Assembly (NCBI GenBank): GCA_003151745.1
Contig: PLYJ01000133.1
Location: forward strand, 1-37,848
From: Bacteroidota bacterium
GTDB taxonomy: Bacteria > Bacteroidota > Bacteroidia > AKYH767-A > 2013-40CM-41-45
Length of the DNA: 37,848 nt
Direction: 5' to 3'
The notes under the pieces are model-generated. The model was not told the origin of the DNA, made no database searches, and worked only from the letters and a program-made list of their open reading frames with translations. Positions 7,898-16,048 of the stretch are shown here, piece after piece. Numbering within the stretch: the stretch's first letter is position 1; every line of letters begins with the position of its first letter. A program made the translations under genes and the position numbers.

Positions 7898-9102
7898 ATG
7901 GCAACCATAAAAATAATTCTCCGCACATCAAAAATAAATTCAGCAGGTGAAGCGCCTTTGTGCATCCGCCTGATCAAAAACAGAGTAGCAAAATTTGTCT
8001 TCCTTGATTACCGCATCCGCCCTGAGCAATGGGATGAAAAAGAGAAGCGAGTAAAAAAATCACATCCGAACTTTACCAGAATAAATAATTACATCGCTCA
8101 GAAATTTGCAGAAGCACAGGCATGGGCGATTGACGTTGAATCAGAAAATAAAAATGCAAACACCGGAGCCATCAAGCAATCTATCAAAGGCAAAGCATCC
8201 GTTGAGTTTTTTCCTTATGCTGATAGGTTTGTTTCCTTATTCGAGTTATCCGGCAAGATTGGAAGTCATGGCAGGGCAAAATCAGTAATTCAAAAACTGA
8301 GGGAGTATGTAAAAGGCAGCAGGATAACCTTTGATCAGCTTACCGTCAGCTTTCTAAAAGAGTATGAATACTACATGCAGTCAGAGTTAAAGAACCGGGT
8401 AAACACCATTCATGCAAACATGAGAGTATTTAGAACCATCTTTAATAATGCAGTGCGGGAAGATCTGATTCCTGCAGAGATAAACCCTTTCAATAAGATG
8501 AAGTTGAAAACAGAGCAGACGCAGCGGGCATATCTTACAGAGGAGGAATTGAATAGAATTGATTCGCTGGTGCTCACAGAAAGTTTTATGATAAACCACC
8601 ATCGGAATATATATGTATTCTCCGCTTATGCTGGAGGGTTAAGAATTTCCGATGTGCTTCAGTTGCGTTGGAATAATTTTGATGGTGAAAAGATTCGTAT
8701 CAAAATCCACAAGACGCAAACCCCGCTTTCAATCATGTTGCCTGAAAGAGCTTTGCAGATTATCAATTTCTACAAGAGGGAAAATAGCACCGGCAACGAC
8801 TTTATTTCCCATTGCTTAAAATGTGTCCTGATGAAAAAAGTCCTCTATATATTCACAACGCTATTTCAGCAGCCACAGCATACACGAATAAAGATTTGCA
8901 GAAGCTTGCCAAACTTGCCAAGATTGAGAAACATTTAAGCTTCCATACAAGCCGTCATACATGGGCAACACGGGCATTAACTAAAGGAATGAGGATAGAA
9001 CATGTTAGTAAGTTAATGGGCCATGCAGCAATAAAAGAGACTCAAATCTATGCGAAGATCGTTAGTAGTGAGTTAGATAAGGCGATGTCAGTTTTTAATT
9101 AA
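7898..9102 (+). pseudogene. Tyrosine recombinase/integrase, split by a one-base frameshift
   Basis: The first frame (7898 to about 8805) has an Arm-type N-terminal DNA-binding region, a SAM-like core-binding domain (about 100-205) and the first half of the catalytic domain with Arg249 in AGGLRISD and a lysine in HKTQTP. The second frame (8807-9102) supplies HTSRHTWATRAL, LMGHAAIKETQIYAKI and so the second Arg, both His and the nucleophile Tyr. Adding one T in the run at 8801-8807 restores a continuous FIFPLLKMCPDEKSP reading. All catalytic residues are present, so the damage is either one recent deletion or a sequencing error in a homopolymer. It is the integrase of the element running rightwards; a terminator follows directly. 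Confidence 0.85.
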
Positions 9103-9115
9103 CTTGAAGCTGTTG

Positions 9116-9150
9116 AAAAAAAACCTGCCTCCAAAAGGCAGGTTTTTTTT
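9116..9150 (+). terminator. Rho-independent terminator after the integrase
   Basis: AAAAAAAACCTGCCT (9116-9130) pairs with AGGCAGGTTTTTTTT (9136-9150) across a five-base loop. The GC-rich inner stem followed by an eight-T run is a textbook terminator, usable from both directions because of the A-run on the other side. Confidence 0.9.
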
Positions 9151-9210
9151 CTTTCCATACCCCGATTGATTATTTTTACGGAATCATTCCCCGCAATTTC
9201 GTGCATTACC

Positions 9211-10068
9211 GTGAAGACCGATATAAATACAGACGTATTAGAAAATTGCTCACGCCTTATGCACCGGCCTGCCTCCGCAGACCTTGCTATTATTGAGGAA
9301 TTATTGAACCCCGAATTTAATTTCAGCACCACAATCATTACCCCTTTCAAGAAGGAATTAAATAAAAACATACTGAAGGCACGTAAAGCATCTAATAAGC
9401 ACGATATAATCTCTCATTACATTTTTGAATTTTGGGATCTGCAAAATTTCTTCAAAGAATTTGAAGAAATACTTTTTGAAGGCATCATTAGCCACAGCAC
9501 GCCGGAAGTCAAAGCATTTACACACATAAACAAAAGCGGCATAGTGAAGGAACTAAACAAGGTTGAGACATACGCAGTGCAATGTCATGAGCTTTTCAAA
9601 TTGATCTTCCGTGAAATTCAATTGTGCTGCATCAAGTTTAAAATTGATTTATCCGCAATCTGTGAGGAATTAAAAGCATGCGCAGATAATGTTGATTATA
9701 GCATTTTCCCTGCTCTTAAAAAACCAACCACCAAAGACAAACCGACCTCCGGAACTAAAGCTGAAAAAAACTTCGACAACCTGCTGATTAAAAACAAAGC
9801 CGCCTTCATCATGAACATGCTTGAAGAAATGAGCATCACAGTAAATGGAAAATCGCAATTAGGCCCTCGCAAAAAGGGCGCCTTGCGAGGCATAGTAGAA
9901 GCATTGAAAGAGAAAAACATTTTACCTCAACTCAGCATCAATTGCCTTTGCGCCCTGGTAGCCGACAAGATAGGTCTTGAACTAAAATCAAAACTCGATT
10001 TCTCCGAAACAAGCAATGCCTTTCGAAAAAAAGCGATACGTTACATTGCTGAACATTGCAAAGCGTAA
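9211..10068 (+). CDS. Mobile-element hypothetical protein
   Basis: No family is recognised with certainty. The protein is about 286 residues from GTG 9211 (or 300 from TTG 9166), mostly helical and charged, with no signal peptide or membrane segment. A flexible KPTTKDKPTSGTKAE linker separates an alpha-helical N-terminal part from a C-terminal domain (about the last 95 residues) beginning NKAAFIMNMLEEM. Position and architecture resemble RteC-type proteins found between integrase and excisionase in Bacteroidota elements, but no sequence motif proves that. GTG 9211 was preferred because TTG 9166 sits close behind the terminator and inside a promoter-like TATTTTTA. It belongs to the integrated element. 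Confidence 0.6.
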   Translation: MKTDINTDVLENCSRLMHRPASADLAIIEELLNPEFNFSTTIITPFKKELNKNILKARKASNKHDIISHYIFEFWDLQNFFKEFEEILFEGIISHSTPEVKAFTHINKSGIVKELNKVETYAVQCHELFKLIFREIQLCCIKFKIDLSAICEELKACADNVDYSIFPALKKPTTKDKPTSGTKAEKNFDNLLIKNKAAFIMNMLEEMSITVNGKSQLGPRKKGALRGIVEALKEKNILPQLSINCLCALVADKIGLELKSKLDFSETSNAFRKKAIRYIAEHCKA

Positions 10069-10092
10069 GAGAATATTGCCCCCATAACAAAT

Positions 10093-10207
10093 TTATCCCG
10101 CCGTATCCCGCCAAAACAAAATTGTTGGTAATTATTTTTTCGCTAAATCTCCAATGAATTTCACAAAATATAAGGTCTTATCCCGCCGGCTGTATAAAGC
10201 GGGATAA
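10093..10207. promoter_or_regulatory. Cluster of four TATCCCGCC sites (operator or iteron)
   Basis: TTATCCCGCC occurs at 10093-10102, TATCCCGCC at 10104-10112 and TTATCCCGC at 10178-10186. The reverse complement GCGGGATAA lies at 10199-10207, so the last two form a 9-bp inverted repeat with a 12-base spacer. The sites sit directly upstream of a small helix-turn-helix gene and are GC-rich within AT-rich DNA. Binding by that protein, or an origin function for the element, is inferred. Confidence 0.6.
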
Positions 10208-10260
10208 CTCGTTTCACCTTTGCTTCCATATTCATTGTTAAACCTTAAAAAAATAAAATT

Positions 10261-10539
10261 ATGGAAGTTATCACATTTCAATCAGAAGTATTTCAGGAGC
10301 TAAAAGCAGAACTGAAAGCAATCCGCAACCGCTTAGACGAGAAAGAAAAACAACCGTCTGAAACATGGTTAGACAATCAAGATGTTTTACTACTCTTGAA
10401 AATTTCAAAGCGCACGTTGCAAAACTACCGTGACACCGGGCTTATCTCCTTCAGTCAGGTGGGCAACAAAATTTACTACAAACTCTCCGATGTCGAGGAT
10501 TTGTTGAGCAGGCACTACAACAAAGCTTTCAAAAAATAA
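10261..10539 (+). CDS. Helix-turn-helix (excisionase/MerR-like) protein
   Basis: This 92-residue protein has an N-terminal coiled-coil-like helix (about 8-32) and a winged helix-turn-helix of the MerR/excisionase type at about 39-85: DNQDVLLLLKISKRTLQNYRDTGLI and then the wing VGNKIYYKLSDVEDLL. Such proteins are nearly always found beside BT4734/DUF3987 genes in Bacteroidota mobile elements and are thought to act as excision or replication regulators. The ATG at 10261 follows an A-rich leader and a CACCTTTG box (10217-10224) resembling the -7 consensus. The stop lies 11 bases before the next gene, suggesting an operon. Confidence 0.85.
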   Translation: MEVITFQSEVFQELKAELKAIRNRLDEKEKQPSETWLDNQDVLLLLKISKRTLQNYRDTGLISFSQVGNKIYYKLSDVEDLLSRHYNKAFKK

Positions 10540-10550
10540 GGTGAGCAAAT

Positions 10551-12836
10551 ATGAAAGCATCAGTGTTCCGCAACTTCAACGTAGTGGTTGAAGACAAATC
10601 CCTGCTTGCCATCTCCAAAGAGATAATGCAGGGTAAATACAAAAGTGAAGTGGAGGAGGTCCGTCAGCTTTTTGCCTCCGGCAATAAAGCTGGTGCCGAT
10701 GACCTAAAGAAAAAGTTGCCAGGGTTTACACCCTCGGCAACTTTTTCCGGAGGTCGTAAAGCTGTGCACGTTTCATTTTACAGTCAATGCATCGTGCTTG
10801 ATCTTGATAATCTTACTCCTGATCAGTTAGAAGACGCTTTTTACAAAGCGTCTTCTATTCCTTATACTTTCTGTTGCTTTCGCAGTCCGAAGGGAAACGA
10901 TTTGAAAATAATTGCGGAGGTTACAAGCACACTCGAACATCACGAAACCGCCTACAATCAATTAGCAGACTACTATCAATCTCAATTAAACATTTCGATT
11001 GACCGTTCTGGCAAAGATGTTACACGCCTTTGCTTCTACTCTTATGATCCGTTGGCGCATAAAAATATTTCAAATGAAAAGTTTCACGTACAGATTGCAG
11101 TTCCTGCAACTGTACGGCAAGAAGAAAAAGCCACGCCTCAACAATCCCAACACACGCTTCCGGCAATTGATGATTTTGCTTTCGCAGAATCTTATCGCAA
11201 CGCCATCAAGTTCACCGAAAATGTTGCTGCCTTCTCCGAAGGCAATCGCAACAATTTCGTTTACCACTTAGCTTGCAACTGCAACAGAGTCGGCATTCCT
11301 TATGATGATGCCTTGTTTCTGATTTTAAGCGACTATAATTTTAACTTGAAAGAAGTTACAGCAGCAGTCAATTCAGCTTACAAGCATCACGACACAGAGT
11401 TTGCACAGTTTGCACACTCTGTACGCCACCCTTCTCCTTCGGAGAAGGTGGTTGAGGCTGACTCCCCTCTCCTTCGGAGAGGGGCTGGGGGCGAGGCCGC
11501 CGAAGAATTTAGCGACCTCCTTTCCTCCACACCCTATATACCCGATGAAGTGATTACATCACTTCCAGATATTTTGCAAAGTGGCTGCAACGCCTTTGTA
11601 AACAAACGCGAAAGAGATCTTTTCCTCACCGGTGCCATTGCCATCCTAAGTGGTTGTATAAGTAATGTATCGGGCGCTTATGACCATCGCACTGTTTACG
11701 CAAACCTTAACTGCTTTGGCATCGCGCCACCCGCAAGCGGGAAAGGCGCTCTTACCTCTGCCAGGGATTTAGGCAAAGCATATCACAAAAAATTACTTGC
11801 CGACAATCAGGAAGCACAGAAGCAATACAAGATTGCCATGCAGCAATACAAAATGGATATGCGCGATTCAAAAAATAAAAGTGCGGAGGAGCCACCCGTA
11901 GAACCCGATTTCAAGTTGCTATATATTCCCGCAAATTCAAGTTCTGCAGCAGTTATCAAAATGTTGAAGAACGCTGACGGTAAAGGCATCATTTGTGAAA
12001 CGGAATCTGACACGCTCTCCGCAACCTTCAAACAGGATTGGGGCGGCTATTCTGAAATGCTCCGCAAAGCATTTCATCACGAACCAATTACCTACAACCG
12101 CAAGACCAACAACGAACACATAGAGATTGATGCACCGCAACTTTCAGTTGCGCTGGCAGGAACACCTTCGCAGGTATTGTCTCTCATATCATCATCCGAA
12201 GACGGCTTATTCAGCCGCTTCATCTTCTATGTGTTTCGTTCCGAAATGAAATGGAGGGATGTTTCTCCAAGTGGCAACCGGGTAAATCTCACACATCATT
12301 TCAGCCAGCTCTCCGAGCAGGTCAAAACAATGATTGAATACCTCGAAGCATCACCAACCTCCTTCGACCTGACTACCAAGCAATGGAATGAGTTAAACTC
12401 ATTCTTTACCCAACGCCTCAACCACGCCATTACCTTCATCAGCGAAGATTTTTCAGGCACACTCATGCGCCTAGGACTTATTGCTTTCAGAATCTCAATG
12501 GTCATCACAGCCATCCGCAAGTTTGAAGATGGCGTTGCCGACAGCCACATCATCTGCGATGATGTGGACTTTCAAATTGCCCTCACCCTGGCTGCTGTTT
12601 ATCTTCAACACGCGATTCTCATGTTCAAACACCTGCCCAAAGGCACAGGTGTTAAATTAGAACCTCAAAAACAGAAACTCTTCGATACTTTGCCACAAGA
12701 GTTCACCCGACAGGAAGCCATTAAAATAGGCAAGGATCATAAACTTGCAGAAAGTACCGTTGACAAATACCTGAAATCATTCCTCGGTAAATTCCTTTCT
12801 AAGCTCCCCGAATACGGCAAGTATGAAAAACTATAA
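10551..12836 (+). CDS. BT4734-like N-terminal / DUF3987 mobile-element protein
   Basis: The protein has 761 residues. The first 150 or so resemble the BT4734/VirE-N domain (FNVVVEDKSLLAISKEIMQGKY, later HVSFYSQCIVLDLDNLT and CFRSPKGNDLKIIAEV, a primase-like fold). A helical segment follows (about 210-285). From about 325 comes a DUF3987 ATPase-like region with a Walker-A-like PPASGKG (393-399). The family is linked to replication or mobilisation of integrated elements, probably as primase-helicase. Residues 293-316 (HPSPSEK to GAGGEA) are encoded by two tandem TTCG-loop palindromes and form an in-frame insert in the interdomain linker. The start ATG follows GTGAGC at 10541-10546. Confidence 0.82.
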   Translation: MKASVFRNFNVVVEDKSLLAISKEIMQGKYKSEVEEVRQLFASGNKAGADDLKKKLPGFTPSATFSGGRKAVHVSFYSQCIVLDLDNLTPDQLEDAFYKASSIPYTFCCFRSPKGNDLKIIAEVTSTLEHHETAYNQLADYYQSQLNISIDRSGKDVTRLCFYSYDPLAHKNISNEKFHVQIAVPATVRQEEKATPQQSQHTLPAIDDFAFAESYRNAIKFTENVAAFSEGNRNNFVYHLACNCNRVGIPYDDALFLILSDYNFNLKEVTAAVNSAYKHHDTEFAQFAHSVRHPSPSEKVVEADSPLLRRGAGGEAAEEFSDLLSSTPYIPDEVITSLPDILQSGCNAFVNKRERDLFLTGAIAILSGCISNVSGAYDHRTVYANLNCFGIAPPASGKGALTSARDLGKAYHKKLLADNQEAQKQYKIAMQQYKMDMRDSKNKSAEEPPVEPDFKLLYIPANSSSAAVIKMLKNADGKGIICETESDTLSATFKQDWGGYSEMLRKAFHHEPITYNRKTNNEHIEIDAPQLSVALAGTPSQVLSLISSSEDGLFSRFIFYVFRSEMKWRDVSPSGNRVNLTHHFSQLSEQVKTMIEYLEASPTSFDLTTKQWNELNSFFTQRLNHAITFISEDFSGTLMRLGLIAFRISMVITAIRKFEDGVADSHIICDDVDFQIALTLAAVYLQHAILMFKHLPKGTGVKLEPQKQKLFDTLPQEFTRQEAIKIGKDHKLAESTVDKYLKSFLGKFLSKLPEYGKYEKL
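11427..11497. repeat. Two TTCG-loop palindromes inside a coding sequence
   Basis: Unit one (11427-11457) has arms TTCTCC and GGAGAA around a TTC loop and a GTTGAGGC tail. Unit two (11464-11497) has CCCCTCTCC and GGAGAGGGG with a CTGGGGGCGAGGC tail. The same palindrome-plus-tail element occurs outside genes at 25961-25993 and 26078-26108. Here the pair adds 24 in-frame residues to the DUF3987 protein. Confidence 0.85.
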
Positions 12837-12837
12837 C

Positions 12838-12928
12838 GTACAAAGTTTACAAAGTGTACAAACCTTACAAACTTATCCCCCTTCACTTTGTACACTTTGC
12901 ATAGTTTGTACACTTTGTACGGTTTGTA
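12838..12928. repeat. TTTGTAC/GTACAAA inverted repeat cluster
   Basis: Right behind the DUF3987 stop, words GTACAAAG, TTTACAAAG, TGTACAAAC and CTTACAAAC run at 9-bp steps (12838-12873). They face CACTTTGTACACTTTG and TTTGTACACTTTGTAC words (12884-12928). The two blocks can fold into a long stem with a pyrimidine-rich loop. A terminator or mRNA-stabilising hairpin at the end of the element's operon is plausible. Confidence 0.7.
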
Positions 12929-13037
12929 TTTATGGCAGCATTCCGGATTTGCTGCCGTTTTATAGTTTTCAGCCTTCGTTTGGTTCAATTAGAAATCCCT
13001 TGAAGGCAGGTAAATTTTTGCGCTGATTATCAACTAA

Positions 13038-13060
13038 TTGTATTTTTTATTAAAATACAA
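13038..13060. promoter_or_regulatory. Perfect inverted repeat upstream of the restriction island
   Basis: TTGTATTTT (13038-13046) and AAAATACAA (13052-13060) are perfect 9-bp arms with a five-base centre. They sit 24 bases upstream of the -7 box at 13085, where a repressor or activator dimer could control the first promoter of the hsd operon. No matching regulator is identified. Confidence 0.55.
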
Positions 13061-13084
13061 TGCTTTTTAATGAACTATTTTTCG

Positions 13085-13092
13085 TACCTTTG
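13085..13092 (+). promoter_or_regulatory. -7 promoter box of the hsd operon
   Basis: TACCTTTG fits the Bacteroidota -7 consensus and lies 43 bases upstream of the first ATG of the island (13136). No clear TTG -33 element is seen at the expected spacing; the inverted repeat occupies that area. Confidence 0.6.
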
Positions 13093-13135
13093 CACTGTTT
13101 TTATCTAAATACTACAAAATATTATCAAATATAAC

Positions 13136-13681
13136 ATGCTCAATAGTCTTAAAAGTGTAGCAGATATTCAGTTTGGTTTCTATGACAAACCTAAGCCCGA
13201 AGGAGAGGTTAGGTACATACAGTCCATAAACTTTAGCTTCGAACATCCATCTGCTTTCCTTTCCAAAGATACGGTTTCTCCAAATCACTTGCTCAAAGAT
13301 AATGACATTTTATTTGCCGCAAAAGGAGTCCGCAATACCGCTCTTAAATTTACCGGCTCCTTTGGACCGGCTGTTGCTTCATCTATTTTCTTCGTGATCA
13401 AACCCGACATTCATAAAGTTCTGTCCGATTACTTAGTGCTATATTTAAACGACCTCAAAACTCAGAAGCTTCTTCGCAGTTTAACCGGAACCACAACCGT
13501 TCCTCACATCAACAAAAAAGATTTAGCGGAAATCGAAATCCTATTGCCTCCGCTTGATCAGCAGAAAAAAATTGTAAAATTGATGCTGCAATGGGAGGAA
13601 GAAAAAAAAATAACGGAGCAGCTCATGGAAAAAAAGCATCTGTTCTATTCATCATTGTTTAATCAATTAATTCAAAAATAA
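13136..13681 (+). CDS. hsdS: Half-size type I restriction specificity protein (single TRD)
   Basis: At 181 residues this is about half a normal HsdS. It has one target-recognition domain (about 1-140: VADIQFGFYDKPKPEGEVRYI at the start, LTGTTTVPHINKKDLAEIEILLPPL at the end), then one conserved helix (QQKKIVKLMLQWEEEKKITEQLMEKK). HsdS normally carries two such halves and guides HsdM and HsdR to a bipartite DNA site. A half-subunit could pair with itself to read a palindromic site. It opens the operon, lies 2 bases before hsdM and follows a good promoter box, so it looks expressed rather than a leftover. A truncated remnant remains possible, but the start, stop and spacing are clean. Confidence 0.82.
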   Translation: MLNSLKSVADIQFGFYDKPKPEGEVRYIQSINFSFEHPSAFLSKDTVSPNHLLKDNDILFAAKGVRNTALKFTGSFGPAVASSIFFVIKPDIHKVLSDYLVLYLNDLKTQKLLRSLTGTTTVPHINKKDLAEIEILLPPLDQQKKIVKLMLQWEEEKKITEQLMEKKHLFYSSLFNQLIQK

Positions 13682-13683
13682 AT

Positions 13684-15189
13684 ATGGCAACCAAAATTTC
13701 CCAGGCAGAAATCAACAACATGGTATGGAAGGCATGTGATACCTTCCGTGGAGTTATTGATCCTTCGCAATACAAGGATTACATCCTTACAATGTTGTTC
13801 ATCAAGTACCTCAGCGATGTTTGGAAGGACAAGCGGGAAGACTACATGAAAAAATACAACAACGATAAAGAACGCACGGAGCGTGCATTGAATCACGAAC
13901 GCTTCTTAGTGCCTGCACACAGCACGTTCGACTACCTGTTTGAAAAGCGCAACGATAATAATGTTGGTGAACTGATCAACATCGCATTAAACGATCTCGA
14001 AGAAGCCAACCGCTCCAAGCTCGAAGGCGTTTTCCGTAACATTGATTTTAATTCTAACAACCTTGGTCCCGTCAAGGAGCGCAACGTGCGCTTGAAAAAT
14101 TTGCTCAGTGACTTCGCAAATGATAAACTTGATTTACGCCCTTCTCATCTCGACAACCACGACATCATAGGCAATGCATACGAATTTCTCATTGCAAACT
14201 TCGCCAGTGATGCTGGCAAGAAAGGCGGGGAATTTTATACGCCAAAAGAAGTGGCACAACTGCTTGCAAAGTTATTGCAACCCAAACCCGGTGCTCGTAT
14301 TTCCGATCCAACCAGTGGTAGCGGTTCATTGCTCATTCGAGTTGCTCATGAAGTAGGAAATGATAACTTTTCGCTTTACGGGCAGGAGAACAACGGCAGC
14401 ACATGGGCGCTATGCCGTATGAATATGTTCCTGCATGAAATGGACAAGGCAGATATTGAATGGGGTGATACGCTTAACAACCCAAAGCTCCTCGAAGGCG
14501 ATCAGCTAATGAAGTTTGATATAGTCGTTGCAAATCCTCCCTTCAGTTTGGATAAATGGGGCGCAGAGATTGCAAGCGCAGATAAATACAACCGCTTCTG
14601 GAGAGGCGTGCCGCCCAAAAGCAAAGCTGACTATGCGTTCATCACCCACATGGTTGAAACCACCTATGAAACGCATGGCAAGGTAGGTGTAGTTGTGCCG
14701 CATGGTGTGTTGTTCCGTGGCAGCAGCGAAGGAAGAATCAGGCAGCAATTCATTGAGGAAAATTTGTTGGAAGCTGTCATCGGCTTACCATCCAATTTAT
14801 TTTTTGGCACAGGCATTCCCGCAGCCATACTCATTTTCAATCGTGGCAAGCAGACAAAAGATGTGTTGTTTATTGATGCAAGCAAGGATTTCGAAGCAGG
14901 TAAAAATCAAAACCGCCTGCGTGAAAAGGATATTCAACGAATAGTGGACACCTACAATGCTTTCCGCAAAGGTAGCCGTGAGGATATTCCGAAATACGCT
15001 CACGTTGCAAAACCGGATGAAATAAAAGAAAATGATTTCAACCTCAACATCCCGCGTTACGTGGATACCTTTGAAGAAGAACCCGAAGTAAACATTGCCC
15101 AGGTGCAAAAGGAAATTGTTGTGCTGGAAACCGAATTAAAAACAGTGCAGTCGCAAATGGATAAATACTTAAAGGAGCTCGGAGTATAA
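13684..15189 (+). CDS. hsdM: Type I restriction-modification N6-adenine methyltransferase
   Basis: This full-length HsdM of 501 residues has an N-terminal helical HsdM_N region (about 8-150), GGEFYTP (181-187), the AdoMet motif I DPTSGSG (208-214), and the catalytic motif IV NPPF (284-287). It ends in a C-terminal coiled-coil tail (QVQKEIVVLETELKTVQSQMDKYLKEL) for HsdS contact. It methylates adenine in the site chosen by HsdS, protecting host DNA and forming the core of the restriction complex. The ATG is 2 bases after the half-HsdS stop and its own stop is 1 base before the phosphoesterase gene, so the three are translationally linked. All key residues are intact. Confidence 0.95.
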   Translation: MATKISQAEINNMVWKACDTFRGVIDPSQYKDYILTMLFIKYLSDVWKDKREDYMKKYNNDKERTERALNHERFLVPAHSTFDYLFEKRNDNNVGELINIALNDLEEANRSKLEGVFRNIDFNSNNLGPVKERNVRLKNLLSDFANDKLDLRPSHLDNHDIIGNAYEFLIANFASDAGKKGGEFYTPKEVAQLLAKLLQPKPGARISDPTSGSGSLLIRVAHEVGNDNFSLYGQENNGSTWALCRMNMFLHEMDKADIEWGDTLNNPKLLEGDQLMKFDIVVANPPFSLDKWGAEIASADKYNRFWRGVPPKSKADYAFITHMVETTYETHGKVGVVVPHGVLFRGSSEGRIRQQFIEENLLEAVIGLPSNLFFGTGIPAAILIFNRGKQTKDVLFIDASKDFEAGKNQNRLREKDIQRIVDTYNAFRKGSREDIPKYAHVAKPDEIKENDFNLNIPRYVDTFEEEPEVNIAQVQKEIVVLETELKTVQSQMDKYLKELGV

Positions 15190-15190
15190 A

Positions 15191-15946
15191 ATGAAAATTC
15201 AATATTGCTCAGACCTGCATTTGGAATTCAAGGAGAATAAAAAGTTCCTTGATGAAAACCCGGTAAAGCCATTGGGTGAAATACTTTTGCTTGCCGGTGA
15301 TATTGTTCCTTTTAAAGTAATGAATAAGCATTCCGATTTTTTTGATTTCGTTTCCGACCATTTTGAATTTACTTATTGGCTTCCGGGCAACCATGAATAC
15401 TATCATGCTGACGCTTCTCAAAGGAGCGGCTTGCTGAATGAAAAGATAAGAAGCAATGTTGCCATAGTGAACAATATATCTGTTACACACGCTGATGTAA
15501 AGTTTATTTTCTCCACGCTCTGGTCTAAAATTAGTCCTGCAAATCAGTGTACCATTCAGCAAAACGTATCCGACTTCCAGGTAGTGAAATTTAATGGAGA
15601 AACTTTTACTCCGGCTCATTGCAACCAACTGTATCAGGATAGCTTTGAATTCATTAAAAGCGAAGTGCAGCATAATGACAAAAATAAAACGGTCATGGTA
15701 ACGCATCACGTTCCCACCTTTTTAAACTATCCTGAAAAATACAAAGGCGATGTTATCAACGAGGCATTCGCCACAGAGTTATTTGATTTTATAGAAACCT
15801 CCAATATTGATTATTGGATTTATGGCCATCATCATACCAACACCCCGGATTTTGAAATTGGCAAAACACGATTGCTCACCAATCAATTGGGATATGTAAA
15901 GTACGGAGAACAACATTTATATGGAAATAAAATAATTGAATCTTAA
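15191..15946 (+). CDS. Calcineurin-like metallophosphoesterase in the hsd operon
   Basis: The 251-residue protein has every metal-binding motif of the calcineurin-like phosphoesterase fold: SDLH (7-10), GD (36-37), GNHEYY (66-71), THHVP (171-175) and GHHH (212-215). No signal peptide or membrane segment is visible, so it acts in the cytoplasm. Relatives include phosphodiesterases and DNA-processing nucleases; the substrate cannot be told from sequence. It begins 1 base after hsdM on the same strand, which suggests a role tied to the restriction system, such as nucleotide-signal or DNA-end processing. That link is inference from gene order only. Confidence 0.87.
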   Translation: MKIQYCSDLHLEFKENKKFLDENPVKPLGEILLLAGDIVPFKVMNKHSDFFDFVSDHFEFTYWLPGNHEYYHADASQRSGLLNEKIRSNVAIVNNISVTHADVKFIFSTLWSKISPANQCTIQQNVSDFQVVKFNGETFTPAHCNQLYQDSFEFIKSEVQHNDKNKTVMVTHHVPTFLNYPEKYKGDVINEAFATELFDFIETSNIDYWIYGHHHTNTPDFEIGKTRLLTNQLGYVKYGEQHLYGNKIIES

Positions 15947-15982
15947 ACTATGAAAATCAATATAATAAACCTTTTTTTGCAC

Positions 15983-16003
15983 AATAAACCATGTTGGTTT
16001 ATT
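15983..16003. terminator. Short hairpin between phosphoesterase and RhuM genes
   Basis: AATAAACC (15983-15990) pairs with GGTTTATT (15996-16003) across a five-base loop. There is no long T-run after it on the plus strand, but a T-run precedes it (15972-15978), so it could terminate minus transcription or attenuate the operon. Confidence 0.35.
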
Positions 16004-16048
16004 ACCTTGAATTACGCGTCCTGACATTTATAAACAGACATCATTGCA

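Noticed and set aside
12737-12988. 83-codon minus-strand frame with KVYKLCKVYK-type repeats
   Set aside because: It is the translation of the TTTGTAC word repeat and the antisense of the DUF3987 3' end.
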